From contig NZ_JAAMPU010000103.1 of NCBI RefSeq assembly GCF_012911565.1, positions 62,001-126,000 on the forward strand: 64,000 nucleotides of DNA, in the 5' to 3' direction. The DNA is from Flavobacterium silvaticum. GTDB lineage: Bacteria; Bacteroidota; Bacteroidia; Flavobacteriales; Flavobacteriaceae. Shown here piece after piece: positions 1 through 8,423 of this stretch (position 1 is the first letter of the stretch; every line of letters starts with the position of its first letter). The notes below the pieces were generated by a model that did no database searches, had not been told where the DNA came from, and saw only the letters and a list, made by a program, of their open reading frames with translations. A program made the translations under genes and the position numbers.

Positions 1-2
1 TT

Positions 3-1187
3 TTTATCATAATCGCCTCTGCCTTATTACTTTTCAAACTGGGTTTTTTCATTTATAACATTGTGTTGTATTTCAGATACAAGCCCGTCAAGTCTGTCAG
101 CGATGAACTGCTACCTACAGTTACCGTAATCGTTCCGGCATATAATGAAGGGAAACAGGTTTGGGATACGCTGATGAGCCTGGCGGAAAGCGATTATCCG
201 ATGCACAAACTACAACTGCTTTCCATTGATGACGGTAGCCAGGACGACACCTGGTACTGGATGCAACAGGCCAAACAAAAACTCGGGGACAGGCTTTTTA
301 TTTATCAGCAACCTCAAAACAAAGGAAAACGCCACGCTTTATACAGAGGTTTCAATGTAGGTACCGGAGATATTTTTGTTACGGTCGACAGTGATTCGGT
401 GGTCAAGACAGATACCTTACGAAATCTGGTAAGTCCGTTCGTTACCAATAAAAACTGCGGTGCCGTGGCGGGAAATATCCAGGTTCTGAATAATAAAAAG
501 GCGCTGTTACCCAAAATGCTTAATGTAAGCTTTGTGATGAGTTTTGAGTTTCAGCGTTCTGCCGAAAGCGCGTTGGGATCGGTGCTATGCACACCGGGAG
601 CTTTGGCCGCTTACAGAAGGACTGCCGTAATGGAATGTCTTCCGGAATGGATCAACCAGACTTTTATGGGAAAACCGTCGGATATCGGCGAGGACAGAGC
701 CATGACCAACATGATCCTGAAACAGGGCCATCATGTGCTGTTCCAGAGAAATGCCTATGCTTATACGAACGTTCCTGAAAAATACAGCGGTCTTTACAAA
801 ATGTTCATCCGGTGGGACAGAAGCAACGTACGCGAAAACATTATGATGGCAAAATATGTATTCAAGGAATTCCGTAAGGATTCAAAGATAGGTTCCAGAT
901 TGCTGTTCCTGAATCAGTCGTTCAAACTGATCATGACGTATCCGTTTACGCTGTTCATGATTTTTTTCATAGCCACGCATCCGTTGTTGTTTTTCAGTTC
1001 AACGCTTTTCAGTATACTGATCCTGTCCAGCTTTCCGGTTCTTTTTTATGCCAGGAGATACAATCTGGAACAATCTTTCTGGGCCTACTCTTATAGCGTT
1101 TTGTACACGTTTGGACTCTTTTGGATCACACCTTATGCCATTGCGACCGCCAGTAAAAGAGGTTGGTTGACAAGGGGCTTATCTTAA
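3..1187 (+). CDS. Family 2 glycosyltransferase, membrane-bound (5' end outside window)
   Basis: Processive-type GT2 enzyme of the hyaluronan synthase/NodC/cellulose synthase-like group, expected to transfer a sugar from a nucleotide sugar at the inner membrane to a surface polysaccharide. The reading frame is open to the window edge. Upstream of the GTG at 63 it encodes a hydrophobic stretch (FIIIASALLLFKLGFFIYN), so the true start lies before base 1 and an N-terminal membrane helix is partly lost. Seen in order, numbered from the GTG: VTVIVPAYNEG near residue 20, the metal-binding DSDS near 108, GED near 208, RWDRSN near 250 (the usual Q/RxxRW position), then C-terminal hydrophobic helices. 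Acceptor and donor cannot be told from the sequence. The gene stands alone and is followed by a terminator. Confidence 0.85.
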   Translation, partial: FIIIASALLLFKLGFFIYNIVLYFRYKPVKSVSDELLPTVTVIVPAYNEGKQVWDTLMSLAESDYPMHKLQLLSIDDGSQDDTWYWMQQAKQKLGDRLFIYQQPQNKGKRHALYRGFNVGTGDIFVTVDSDSVVKTDTLRNLVSPFVTNKNCGAVAGNIQVLNNKKALLPKMLNVSFVMSFEFQRSAESALGSVLCTPGALAAYRRTAVMECLPEWINQTFMGKPSDIGEDRAMTNMILKQGHHVLFQRNAYAYTNVPEKYSGLYKMFIRWDRSNVRENIMMAKYVFKEFRKDSKIGSRLLFLNQSFKLIMTYPFTLFMIFFIATHPLLFFSSTLFSILILSSFPVLFYARRYNLEQSFWAYSYSVLYTFGLFWITPYAIATASKRGWLTRGLS

Positions 1188-1213
1188 TAATCATTAATTT
1201 ATTTTTGGAAATG

Positions 1214-1239
1214 GACCGGTTTTACAGCCGGTCTTTTTT
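1214..1239 (+). terminator. Intrinsic terminator after the glycosyltransferase
   Basis: GACCGG and CCGGTC form a 6-bp stem with an 8-nt loop, followed by six T. It lies 27 bp after the stop codon. Confidence 0.8.
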
Positions 1240-1260
1240 GTACTTTCATATAGTTAAAGG

Positions 1261-1292
1261 TTGTCCCACTTCAACACTTTTGTGGTAATTTG
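1261..1292 (+). promoter_or_regulatory. Candidate Bacteroidota promoter for the 1307 lipoprotein gene
   Basis: TTG at 1261-1263 (-33-like) and TAATTTG at 1286-1292 (-7-like, one T short of TAnnTTTG) are 22 bp apart and end 14 bp before the ATG. Inferred from motif and spacing only. Confidence 0.4.
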
Positions 1293-1306
1293 AAAAAATA
1301 TATTAT

Positions 1307-1834
1307 ATGAAACGTCTGTTGTCACTTCTAGTTCTCTTATTGGTGGTTTCAGCTTGTGAACAAAAAACGAAGTCATTCCATGGCTTTGGTGGTCTTGACA
1401 TTGGTGCCGACTTCAAATCGCTGCCTAATGCGAAAGATTTTACCCAGATCATGGAAGACGAATACAATATTGCCCGTTATAAACTGTCTGATGAAATAGG
1501 CGTGGTTTCCAACCTCAATATTTCGACGGAAAATGGCAAGATCAGCGAGGTGCGATTCGTCAGTACGGACGAAACCCATACTGCCACTATCGAAAAAGTG
1601 ACCCAACAACTAGTTCGTATCAACACCAAAACACCAATCAAACTCGATTTTATCGACTTCTATAATTCAGCCGACAAGAAAATCTTTTTTGTAAGAGAGA
1701 AGGGGCAAGGCCTGAAATCAGGAAATGCAGGCAACCAGACAAAATATAGTTATTTTGATGAGAAGGCCATCATCAGGAATGGGGACATCATTCAAAGGAA
1801 TATCGGGATGAAACCTGCTTCGGCACAAAAATAA
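1307..1834 (+). CDS. Hypothetical lipoprotein, 175 aa
   Basis: I do not recognise this protein. The N-terminus (MKRLLSLLVLLLVVSAC) is a clear SPII signal peptide with the lipobox cysteine at residue 17, so the mature protein should be membrane-anchored outside the cytoplasm. The mature part is soluble and of mixed composition without repeats, with no catalytic motif I can name. The gene is single, with a promoter-like motif in front and the nuclease gene 101 bp downstream. No function is proposed. Confidence 0.7.
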   Translation: MKRLLSLLVLLLVVSACEQKTKSFHGFGGLDIGADFKSLPNAKDFTQIMEDEYNIARYKLSDEIGVVSNLNISTENGKISEVRFVSTDETHTATIEKVTQQLVRINTKTPIKLDFIDFYNSADKKIFFVREKGQGLKSGNAGNQTKYSYFDEKAIIRNGDIIQRNIGMKPASAQK

Positions 1835-1935
1835 ATCCGCCGTCAGGTTATTTGATGTAGGAATTTTTCCATTTTTAACACGGATAAATTCCAAGTGTCA
1901 CTTTCATTTACTACATTCGCCCCGTTACGCATAAG

Positions 1936-3315
1936 ATGAAAGAACGCGAATTTGCCATAGTAGATATTGAGACCACGGGCGGTAATGCCGGCAGCAGCCG
2001 TATTACGGAAATTGCCATCATCATCCATGACGGCACACACATAACGGACCGATGGGAAACCCTGGTCAACCCGCAACTGCAGATCCCGCCTTCTATTTTC
2101 GCATTGACAGGCATTGATAACGACATGGTGCGCCATGCTCCCATGTTTGGTGACATTGCCGCAAAAGTATTTGAAATGCTTTCCAATCGTGTTTTCGTGG
2201 CCCATAACGTCAACTTCGATTATTCCTTTGTGCGCCACCAGCTTGAACAAGCCGGATACACATGGACGGCCACGAAATTATGTACCGTACGTGCCACGCG
2301 AAAGATCAAACCCGGATTGCGTTCCTACAGCCTCGGGAACCTGTGCCGGTCGCTCGATATCTCCATCGAAAACCGACACCGTGCCGGAGGTGATGCCGAT
2401 GCGACGGCCATCTTATTTTCGCGTCTGCTTGAATGGGACACCAACGCGGAAATCGAAAAAATGCTCAAAAAGACCGCGCCGGACCAACGCCTGCCGCCAA
2501 ACCTCGCACCTCGTGATTTCGAAAGTTTGCCGGAAAAGCCCGGAGTGTATTATTTCTATAACCGCACGAACAAAGTGGTGTATGTGGGTAAGGCCATCAA
2601 CCTCAAAAAGCGGGTGGCTTCCCATTTCAGCGGACACAAAACCACATCCCAGCGCCAGCATTTCCTAAGGGACATCCACCACATTTCATACGAGGTCTGT
2701 GCCACCGAACTCATGGCGTTGTTGCTCGAATGTGCCGAAATCAAGAAACTGTGGCCCACCTACAACACGGCTCTCAAACGGTTCGATACCAAATACGGCC
2801 TGTTCGAGTATGAGGCGCGAAGCGGGTACAGGTATCTGGCCATAGGCAAAATCACAAAATTCCAGAAATGCATACAGCCGTTCAATTCGGAATATGAAGG
2901 GGTAAATGCGTTGTTGTCGCTTGCCCAGAAGTTCCGTATAGATCATAGGTTCTGTAAATACGGAAGGCCCGCAGAAGGGGAACTGGTACTTCCAACAGAT
3001 ATGTCGAACCTGCCAGATATTGAACAACACAACAGCCAGGTCGATAATGCTATTGCATCCTTATCCAAAAGCCGGCCGAGCTTCGCCATCATAGACAACG
3101 GACGTTCACCCGATGAAAAGAGTTGTGTGTATGTAGAAAACGGGGCGTTTTACGGTATGGGCTATATAGCAGCCGAAACCGGCATCTCAGATTTGTCGGA
3201 AGTAAAAGAAGCCGTCACGCCTTATCACAGCAACGGCTACCTGAACAGCGTGGTTTTTTCGTTCGGGCAGAAGAATCCGGCAAAAGTATTCGGGTTGTCT
3301 GTGGCGGGTGCTTAG
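1936..3315 (+). CDS. DnaQ-like 3'-5' exonuclease fused to a GIY-YIG nuclease
   Basis: Two nuclease domains in one 459-aa cytoplasmic protein. Residues about 5-170 are a DEDDh exonuclease like the Pol III epsilon subunit: IVDIETTGG (D10, E12), AHNVNFDYSF near 92, and HRAGGDADATA near 155. Residues about 198-280 are a GIY-YIG domain like UvrC/Cho: GVYYFYN, VVYVGKAINLKKRV, and LLECAEIKKLWPTYN with the catalytic Glu. The C-terminal 180 residues resemble no domain I can name. UvrC's UvrB-binding and RNase H-like parts are absent, so this is closer to Cho-type nucleases. Family knowledge: such DnaQ/UvrC-N fusions occur in Bacteroidota and Actinobacteria. A role in excision repair or end trimming is inferred. 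No damage-response genes adjoin it. Confidence 0.88.
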   Translation: MKEREFAIVDIETTGGNAGSSRITEIAIIIHDGTHITDRWETLVNPQLQIPPSIFALTGIDNDMVRHAPMFGDIAAKVFEMLSNRVFVAHNVNFDYSFVRHQLEQAGYTWTATKLCTVRATRKIKPGLRSYSLGNLCRSLDISIENRHRAGGDADATAILFSRLLEWDTNAEIEKMLKKTAPDQRLPPNLAPRDFESLPEKPGVYYFYNRTNKVVYVGKAINLKKRVASHFSGHKTTSQRQHFLRDIHHISYEVCATELMALLLECAEIKKLWPTYNTALKRFDTKYGLFEYEARSGYRYLAIGKITKFQKCIQPFNSEYEGVNALLSLAQKFRIDHRFCKYGRPAEGELVLPTDMSNLPDIEQHNSQVDNAIASLSKSRPSFAIIDNGRSPDEKSCVYVENGAFYGMGYIAAETGISDLSEVKEAVTPYHSNGYLNSVVFSFGQKNPAKVFGLSVAGA

Positions 3316-3379
3316 CCGGCAACATCATATAGAAGTTATACATTAGGATAATTAAAGCACTAATGGCTAACTTTATCGA

Positions 3380-3967
3380 ATGGCCAGCCAACTTCTCATC
3401 GACTTCATAGAAAAAAATATCCCGAACATCACGGTTTCCAAAAGCGCGTTGGAATCTATTGCCGGATTGTTTGAGGAAACGGACTTCGATAAAAACGAAT
3501 TCCTTTTAAAACAAGGCAAGGTCAGCGATTATTATTACCTTGCGTCAGGCTTCGTCAGGGCCTATACTTTTGATACCGATGGCAATGAGATAACCACGTA
3601 TTTCTACGCAAAGGACCACGTTATTTTTGAAGCCGCTTCTTTTTTCCTGCATGTGCCGTCCGCCGAATACATCCAGGCCATAACGCCGTGCAAGGTATTT
3701 ACCATAACTTTTGAGAAACTCAATACGCTTTTCCATGATGTCCCGGAATTCAGGGAATTTGCGCGGGCTATGCTCGTTAGGGAATTCGTCGCCTACAAAC
3801 AGCGCACACTGGCTATGATAAACAAAAGCGCCGAGGAGAGATACGCCAATCTTATGGCCGCCAACAAAGAGATCTTCCAATATGCACAGCTCAAACACAT
3901 CGCTTCCTATCTGGGGATCACCGATACGTCGTTAAGCCGCATACGAAAGGAATTCGCCCGGAAATAG
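3380..3967 (+). CDS. Crp/Fnr-family transcriptional regulator
   Basis: 195 aa. Residues about 20-115 form the cyclic-nucleotide-binding-like beta roll (FLLKQGKVSDYYYLASGFVRAY). A long helix follows and then a C-terminal helix-turn-helix (LKHIASYLGITDTSLSRI). No Fnr-type cysteine cluster is seen at the N-terminus, so it is unlikely to be an iron-sulfur oxygen sensor; the ligand is unknown. TAACTTTA at 3368-3375 resembles a -7 element and ends 4 bp before the ATG. Two near-identical palindromes lie 11 bp after the stop codon, in front of the membrane-protein gene at 4069. This suggests that the regulator controls that gene. Confidence 0.88.
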   Translation: MASQLLIDFIEKNIPNITVSKSALESIAGLFEETDFDKNEFLLKQGKVSDYYYLASGFVRAYTFDTDGNEITTYFYAKDHVIFEAASFFLHVPSAEYIQAITPCKVFTITFEKLNTLFHDVPEFREFARAMLVREFVAYKQRTLAMINKSAEERYANLMAANKEIFQYAQLKHIASYLGITDTSLSRIRKEFARK

Positions 3968-3977
3968 CAGCCGTTTC

Positions 3978-4013
3978 TTGCCATTTGACAAGTCGTATCT
4001 TGCCAAATGGCAG
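3978..4013 (+). promoter_or_regulatory. Twin palindromic operators, 22 bp apart
   Basis: TTGCCATTTGACAA (3978-3991) and TTGCCAAATGGCAG (4000-4013) are each a 6-2-6 palindrome TTGCCA-WW-TGgCAA with one arm mismatch. Start-to-start spacing is 22 bp, about two helical turns. The pair also forms a larger inverted repeat (TGCCATTTG/CAAATGGCA at 3979 and 4004). Its place directly after a Crp/Fnr gene and before its likely target, together with dyad symmetry of the size that family binds, supports an operator role. There is no T-run, so it is not a terminator. Confidence 0.6.
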
Positions 4014-4068
4014 TCGCTTCCGGTAGTTATTTTCACTCCTTTGCATGGTAATCAAAAATCAGTTTACT

Positions 4069-4743
4069 ATGCAAACCTTACCCTTTTACGTATACCTCGT
4101 ATTCGCGGCGACAGTCGTTGCTGCCATCTGGTTATTTTTTAAAGCCGCTAATTATTCTAGGTCCTTTCTGATACTCTTGCTTTCCTGGATTTTATTTCAG
4201 TCGATGCTTGCCATCGGCGGTTTTTATAACAATTCCGCCACCATGACATCCAGATTTCCGTTATTGTTCCTGCCCGCTTTGCTATTTCTTGTCTATCGGT
4301 TTTCCACCAAAAGCGGAAGGACTTTCATAGATGGGCTTGACCTGCCAACGCTGACATTGATAAGCGTTGTCCGCATACCTGTAGAATTGGTCCTATACTG
4401 GCTGCTGGTGCACAAAACCATCCCTGAAGCCATGACTTTCCATGGCAGTAATTTTGACATCTTCTCAGGGGTTACGGCGCCGCTTATCTATTACTTCGGG
4501 TTTGTCAAAAAGACGTTGGATCCAAAGGTAATCCTCATCTGGAATGTTATCTGCCTGGCACTGTTGGTCAATGTGGTATCGAATGCGTTATTGTCGTTGC
4601 CCGGAAGATATGGGCTGTTCGGTTATGAAAGACCGAACACGGCTTTGGGATTTTTTCCTTTTATTTTGTTACCGTCGTTTTTGGTTCCTGTCGTGTTGTT
4701 TTCGATGCTGGCCAGTGTGAGGCAGTTGCTGAAAAAACAATGA
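4069..4743 (+). CDS. Hypothetical multi-pass membrane protein
   Basis: 224 aa with about six or seven hydrophobic segments and no motif I recognise. An in-frame ATG at 4045 exists. The ATG at 4069 is preferred because the first hydrophobic helix (FYVYLVFAATVVAAIWLFF) follows it directly, but the choice is not certain. It lies just downstream of the Crp/Fnr gene and the twin palindromes, so it is the likely regulated target. Neighbouring genes give no clue to a substrate. Confidence 0.6.
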   Translation: MQTLPFYVYLVFAATVVAAIWLFFKAANYSRSFLILLLSWILFQSMLAIGGFYNNSATMTSRFPLLFLPALLFLVYRFSTKSGRTFIDGLDLPTLTLISVVRIPVELVLYWLLVHKTIPEAMTFHGSNFDIFSGVTAPLIYYFGFVKKTLDPKVILIWNVICLALLVNVVSNALLSLPGRYGLFGYERPNTALGFFPFILLPSFLVPVVLFSMLASVRQLLKKQ

Positions 4744-4850
4744 AGTTTTTAGGGCTGAGGCTTGGCTATCCGGATGCGGAATAAAATCCTTGGTGATACG
4801 GATATTGTATGAAAGAGGAAAATATATATTTGTGAACTAATCGAAAGTCT

Positions 4851-5457
4851 ATGAAAATCTGGACAAGCAGAAATAAAAGGGATGATAAAATTATCGCATA
4901 CGTGGATAACACGATCTATAAAGGCAATCCTAAAGAAAGCGTGTTTGAAAATGAATTGCACGGGCTCAATCAGGGAAGGCCGTCCAGGAATCTGTTCTCG
5001 GTTCCCCAATCTTTGCTAAAGGAAATCAACCTTACCGAGAATGAAAAGAGTATCCGAATCCTTTTTGGGAATGATTCTTCCGAAGAGCTCAAAATCCAGG
5101 ATGATGATAAACGAAAGGAAATCTTTGATTATCTAAAGGAGCATATTCCAAATAGCCGGAATTCCGTTGAAACACAATCAAGGATAAAGGCAGGAAAAAA
5201 AACAACTTTTTGCCATTGCAATAGTTTTAGCGCTATTCGTGTGGACATTCTATATAGCACGCGAAATTGAAATCGGATCCCAATACGAAGTCGTGGGAAG
5301 CAAAAAGTCGATAGCGACGATCATTTTGGCTATCGCATCATTAGGCACTTTAAAAGTCTGTCTCATTTTTGTCCCGTTGCTGGCAATCGCTGTGATTGCA
5401 TTTTTTGCAAAAAACAAAAAGCAAAAAGTCATTCACCGGATTCAGGTCATCAGATAA
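4851..5457 (+). pseudogene. Small membrane-anchored protein gene split by a frameshift at an A8 tract
   Basis: Frame 1 runs from the ATG at 4851 and is hydrophilic until about residue 117. After the eight-A tract at 5195-5202 it continues as cysteine-rich junk and stops at 5270. The frame shifted by one base is open across the same point. It encodes a clean transmembrane helix (QLFAIAIVLALFVWTFYIA), a short loop, a second helix (CLIFVPLLAIAVIAFFA) and a basic tail, ending at 5457. With one A fewer the whole span is exactly 202 codons. So a single gene of about 201 aa with a cytoplasmic N-domain and two C-terminal helices is the simplest reading. The cause could be a real mutation, a sequencing or assembly error at the homopolymer, or slippage expression. 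Function unknown. Confidence 0.65.
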
Positions 5458-5611
5458 AACTTTGGCCAATCACACCTGATTACCATTGCTGTTTTCTTAT
5501 TGTCCGACCAATGATTTTTAAGTAAATTTACGTTAGGCCGAGGCTAATTTCCCTGATTGCTGCAACGGGAAATTAAGCTGCCAAACCACAAAAATGTCTT
5601 TACAATAGATT

Positions 5612-6010
5612 ATGTACTATAAATCAAAGCAAAAGATACTTGTCATTTTGTGCCTCACATTAATTGCGTTTATGATGGTAAATTGCCTTAAAAAGCCAGA
5701 TCAATTAAACTCAGGCTATAATTTTACGATAGGCAAAACCCTTGAATATAGTTTTGCCGACGGTCACAAAGATTGCATTTCCTTCAAATACTTCGTCGCC
5801 AGTATAAAATATATGGGTTGTGTGGTCAATGATTCCCAGATTAGTTCGCCTTTGGGGAAATTCTATAAGGTAAAATATTCAAAAGAAGATCCGGAAATGG
5901 CTCAAATATATTTGACAGATGAAATATCGGATTCCTCAGAAATTTATTCGTCAGGTTATTTGCGTAAATGGCATAGGAAAGGTAATCAGGCCATTCCATC
6001 GCCTTACTAA
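5612..6010 (+). CDS. Hypothetical lipoprotein, 132 aa
   Basis: Unrecognised. A basic N-terminus is followed by a hydrophobic run and MMVNC, an SPII-like site with Asn before the Cys; gldI in this window has the similar VMNC. The mature part is about 105 residues, soluble, with two further cysteines. It lies between the split gene and another membrane protein, all on the same strand with gaps of 60-155 bp, so joint transcription is possible but not shown. Confidence 0.55.
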   Translation: MYYKSKQKILVILCLTLIAFMMVNCLKKPDQLNSGYNFTIGKTLEYSFADGHKDCISFKYFVASIKYMGCVVNDSQISSPLGKFYKVKYSKEDPEMAQIYLTDEISDSSEIYSSGYLRKWHRKGNQAIPSPY

Positions 6011-6070
6011 ACCGTTTCAAAACAATTTTTAAAGCTATCTAAACCATTTTCCTGAACATAACGAAACAGA

Positions 6071-6598
6071 ATGATGAAACCGCATCAACTATATTTACCT
6101 GTTTGTGTTTTTTTGCTGATAAACCTGATAATCTATTGTGGACCATTTTTGACAAGTTCTATCTTTGTCTACATTCTGGCAGTATTTCCGGGAACTGTAT
6201 TTGGGCTATCGTCTATGGGTGATTTACGTAGAAATACTATCGTAAAATATGTCTGGATACTAATCTGTTCGCTAATTTTTCCGTTGCTTCTGGTTTTAGG
6301 AATTTCCTTAAAGAATGATATTTTAAGGATGAGTCTTCCTGTTATCGCCGGCAGTGAGCTGATGGTTTTTCTGTATTGGAAACTCGGATTTAAATTTAAA
6401 CTTTCAAAAGGATTGATCTACATCTCCTTATTTGCAATCACACTATCCATTTTTACAGTACTGTATGAATTTTTAAGGACGAAAAGATTTTATGATTTCA
6501 GTATCTGGTCATTTATGCCGGTCTCTTTGGCAATTTTAATCTGGCAGATCTTTTTTCCGGTCATCTTAAACAAACTCAGGAAGGTCAGCGGTTTATAG
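6071..6598 (+). CDS. Hypothetical membrane protein, 175 aa
   Basis: Almost the whole protein is hydrophobic, with five or six transmembrane helices (for example LPVCVFLLINLIIYC and YVWILICSLIFPLLLVL). No conserved polar motif stands out. It could be a small lineage-specific envelope protein. It converges on the minus-strand lipoprotein at 6606 with only 7 bp between the stop codons and no terminator hairpin. Confidence 0.55.
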   Translation: MMKPHQLYLPVCVFLLINLIIYCGPFLTSSIFVYILAVFPGTVFGLSSMGDLRRNTIVKYVWILICSLIFPLLLVLGISLKNDILRMSLPVIAGSELMVFLYWKLGFKFKLSKGLIYISLFAITLSIFTVLYEFLRTKRFYDFSIWSFMPVSLAILIWQIFFPVILNKLRKVSGL

Positions 6599-6605
6599 CT
6601 CCTGT

Positions 6606-7358
6606 TTAATTCCCTTGATAGAAATAATCCTGTACCGTTCCAAATGGAATCCCATCTTCATCTACATATTCTACGTGTATAGGAAAGTCCTGGGAATTGT
6701 AGGTTATATTGTACCAGGCTGAGCCAGGTGTTGATTCGCCAGGCGTGGTTTCAACTGCGGAAGTCGGGTTGTGGTAACGGCCCCAAACACTGCTGCGTAG
6801 TCCATAAGACATAAAAATTTTGTCAAATCCGGGCCATTGCGCCCTTGGATTATTTTTGTTGTCGTAGGTAAAGCTATACGATGAATACACCCATTCGGTA
6901 TCCGTCAAAATTTCATTTTCGAAGGAGGCAATCTCATTGTTTTCCATGTGGATGGTCTGTTTGCGGACCAGATTCCCTTCCCAATACTGCTTGACTAAAA
7001 TGGTTTGGGCATCGGGATAAGTATATTCTTCATACTGATAACCATCGGGGGCCGTATTTTCTGTTTTTATCAATCTTTCCTGACTGTCGTAGGTAAACAG
7101 TTGAGTAATTTGTGATGTATTCGCACTGACAATCAGGTTGCCATTATAGGAATACGTAATGCTGGGGTAGTTGGTGACTGTGTTCGTTTTCAAAAAATTA
7201 CCGTCATACGTATAATCTACATTGTAAGCGCCATAAGCTAATGTGTTATGGATTGACAACAACTTTGTTCCCTCGGTACTCAAAACCGGGGAAGCTTCAT
7301 CCGAAGAACAGGATACGATAAAAAGTAACGCAATAAAGACCGAAAAGAATTGTTTCAT
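6606..7358 (-). CDS. Lipoprotein with YD/RHS-like repeats
   Basis: 250 aa. SPII signal peptide MKQFFSVFIALLFIVSC, Cys17, followed by SSDEAS, as typical for exported Bacteroidota lipoproteins. The mature part is rich in aromatic residues and has repeated short strands of the type Y(T/S)YDxxxR/N (VDYTYDGNFLKT, ITYSYNGNLI, QLFTYDSQERLI, SYSFTYDNKNNP). These resemble the YD beta repeats of RHS-like proteins and the open beta-sheet lipoproteins common in this phylum. Surface location is inferred. It is transcribed divergently from the 7667 gene across a region with a long inverted repeat. Confidence 0.65.
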   Translation of the reverse strand: MKQFFSVFIALLFIVSCSSDEASPVLSTEGTKLLSIHNTLAYGAYNVDYTYDGNFLKTNTVTNYPSITYSYNGNLIVSANTSQITQLFTYDSQERLIKTENTAPDGYQYEEYTYPDAQTILVKQYWEGNLVRKQTIHMENNEIASFENEILTDTEWVYSSYSFTYDNKNNPRAQWPGFDKIFMSYGLRSSVWGRYHNPTSAVETTPGESTPGSAWYNITYNSQDFPIHVEYVDEDGIPFGTVQDYFYQGN

Positions 7359-7440
7359 ATGGAATAGGTTAGGATTGCAATGATATGGAAATTTTATATT
7401 TTCAGTACATACAATCCCATATCATCTTTAGGTTTCATTC

Positions 7441-7515
7441 TACTCTTGCTTTACTCTCGTTCGACCAGCCTCCCTAAAAAACGCCTTTTTCCCGAACAAG
7501 AGTAAACCAAGAGTA
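7441..7515. repeat. 23-bp imperfect inverted repeat containing duplicated AGAGTAAA words
   Basis: TACTCTTGCTTTACTCTCGT... at 7441-7463 pairs with CGAACAAGAGTAAACCAAGA... at 7493-7515, with 2 mismatches in 23 and a 29-nt loop. Each arm contains AGAGTA(AA) twice, 11 bp apart, so four copies of one short word are present. It lies in the 308-bp divergent gap between 7358 and 7667. It is either a large operator or a structured leader; no T-run follows. Nothing else recognisable was seen in this gap. Confidence 0.6.
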
Positions 7516-7666
7516 AAGCAAAGCCCGGACAAAACGGCTTCTGGATACAGGTCAATGCCAGACAAAAAATAAAAACTGCCCTTTCCAACCTTTTTACCAA
7601 AAATGACATCTCTCAAAATAAGCTGGTCCTCTTTTGAAGGCCAATCCGAATCTCAGACAAGTTGCC

Positions 7667-8365
7667 ATGGCTAAAATCAACGGAAATCCATTTCACGCAA
7701 TCGAGGCGCTCGTGGGCAGGGTCTATGTCGTGAACTGGAGAGGCATGATCGTGGTCCGCAGTTTTCCGAAGAAAAGCAATGTTCCGGCTACTGCAGCCCA
7801 ACAGGAAACACGCGAAAGGTTCAGGCTCATTTCGCGGTTATTGAAACCATTGCGTCCGGTGGTCGGAAGGTATTTTGGGAAGGAATCGGGAGAGAAGGCT
7901 AAATTCAACAAAGCCACCTCTTATCTGATGAAAAATGCCGTCGTGAGGATTGACGGAAAACTGGAGGTCGATTATTCAAAAGTAGTTGTAAGTATGGGAA
8001 GTTTGCCCGGACTTGAAGCGGTAAGGCTTCGGCAGGTTACCCAAATTGATTTGAAATTGGAGTGGAAGCCAGAACCCGGATTTTTGCCGACCAGACAGCA
8101 GGATAAACCCATACTGGTCGTTTTCAACCAGACACGGAATAGGCTCGACATACGTGAAGGAGGCGGCAAACGTGAGGATGAGGAACTAGTGCATTGCCTG
8201 CCACAAGACTGGTTTAACGATACCTGTCACCTATATGTCATGTTGACGAACCGGCGCACCGGGAATTGTTCGGTCAGCCAATATCTCGGTAGTGTCACGC
8301 CGGAATCGGAACTGAGTAAATGGAACACTTCAGGTTCGGTGGCAAAACACATATCGAATGCCTGA
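7667..8365 (+). CDS. DUF6266-like protein
   Basis: 232 aa. The N-terminus (MAKINGNPFHAIEALVGRVY, then VVNWRGMIVVRSFPKK) matches the pattern I remember for DUF6266 proteins of Bacteroidota, where a short invariant start with GxVGxVxxxxWxGxxxxRxxPxK precedes a variable body. The open frame extends to a TTG at 7634, but the family-like start is the ATG at 7667. There is no signal peptide or membrane helix. The function is not known to me. The upstream inverted repeat may regulate it. Confidence 0.65.
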   Translation: MAKINGNPFHAIEALVGRVYVVNWRGMIVVRSFPKKSNVPATAAQQETRERFRLISRLLKPLRPVVGRYFGKESGEKAKFNKATSYLMKNAVVRIDGKLEVDYSKVVVSMGSLPGLEAVRLRQVTQIDLKLEWKPEPGFLPTRQQDKPILVVFNQTRNRLDIREGGGKREDEELVHCLPQDWFNDTCHLYVMLTNRRTGNCSVSQYLGSVTPESELSKWNTSGSVAKHISNA

Positions 8366-8423
8366 TTAAAATCGATACGTTGCATCATGCAATGAATGAC
8401 ATCCGGAATGCGTTTATCTATTT

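Noticed and set aside
3978..4013. Transcription terminator after the Crp/Fnr gene
   Set aside because: The dyad is not followed by a T-run, and it consists of two separate palindromes with helical spacing, which fits operator sites better.
6606..7358. Rhs toxin fragment
   Set aside because: The protein is a complete 250-aa lipoprotein with its own signal peptide; the YD-like strands are too few and no toxin core is present.
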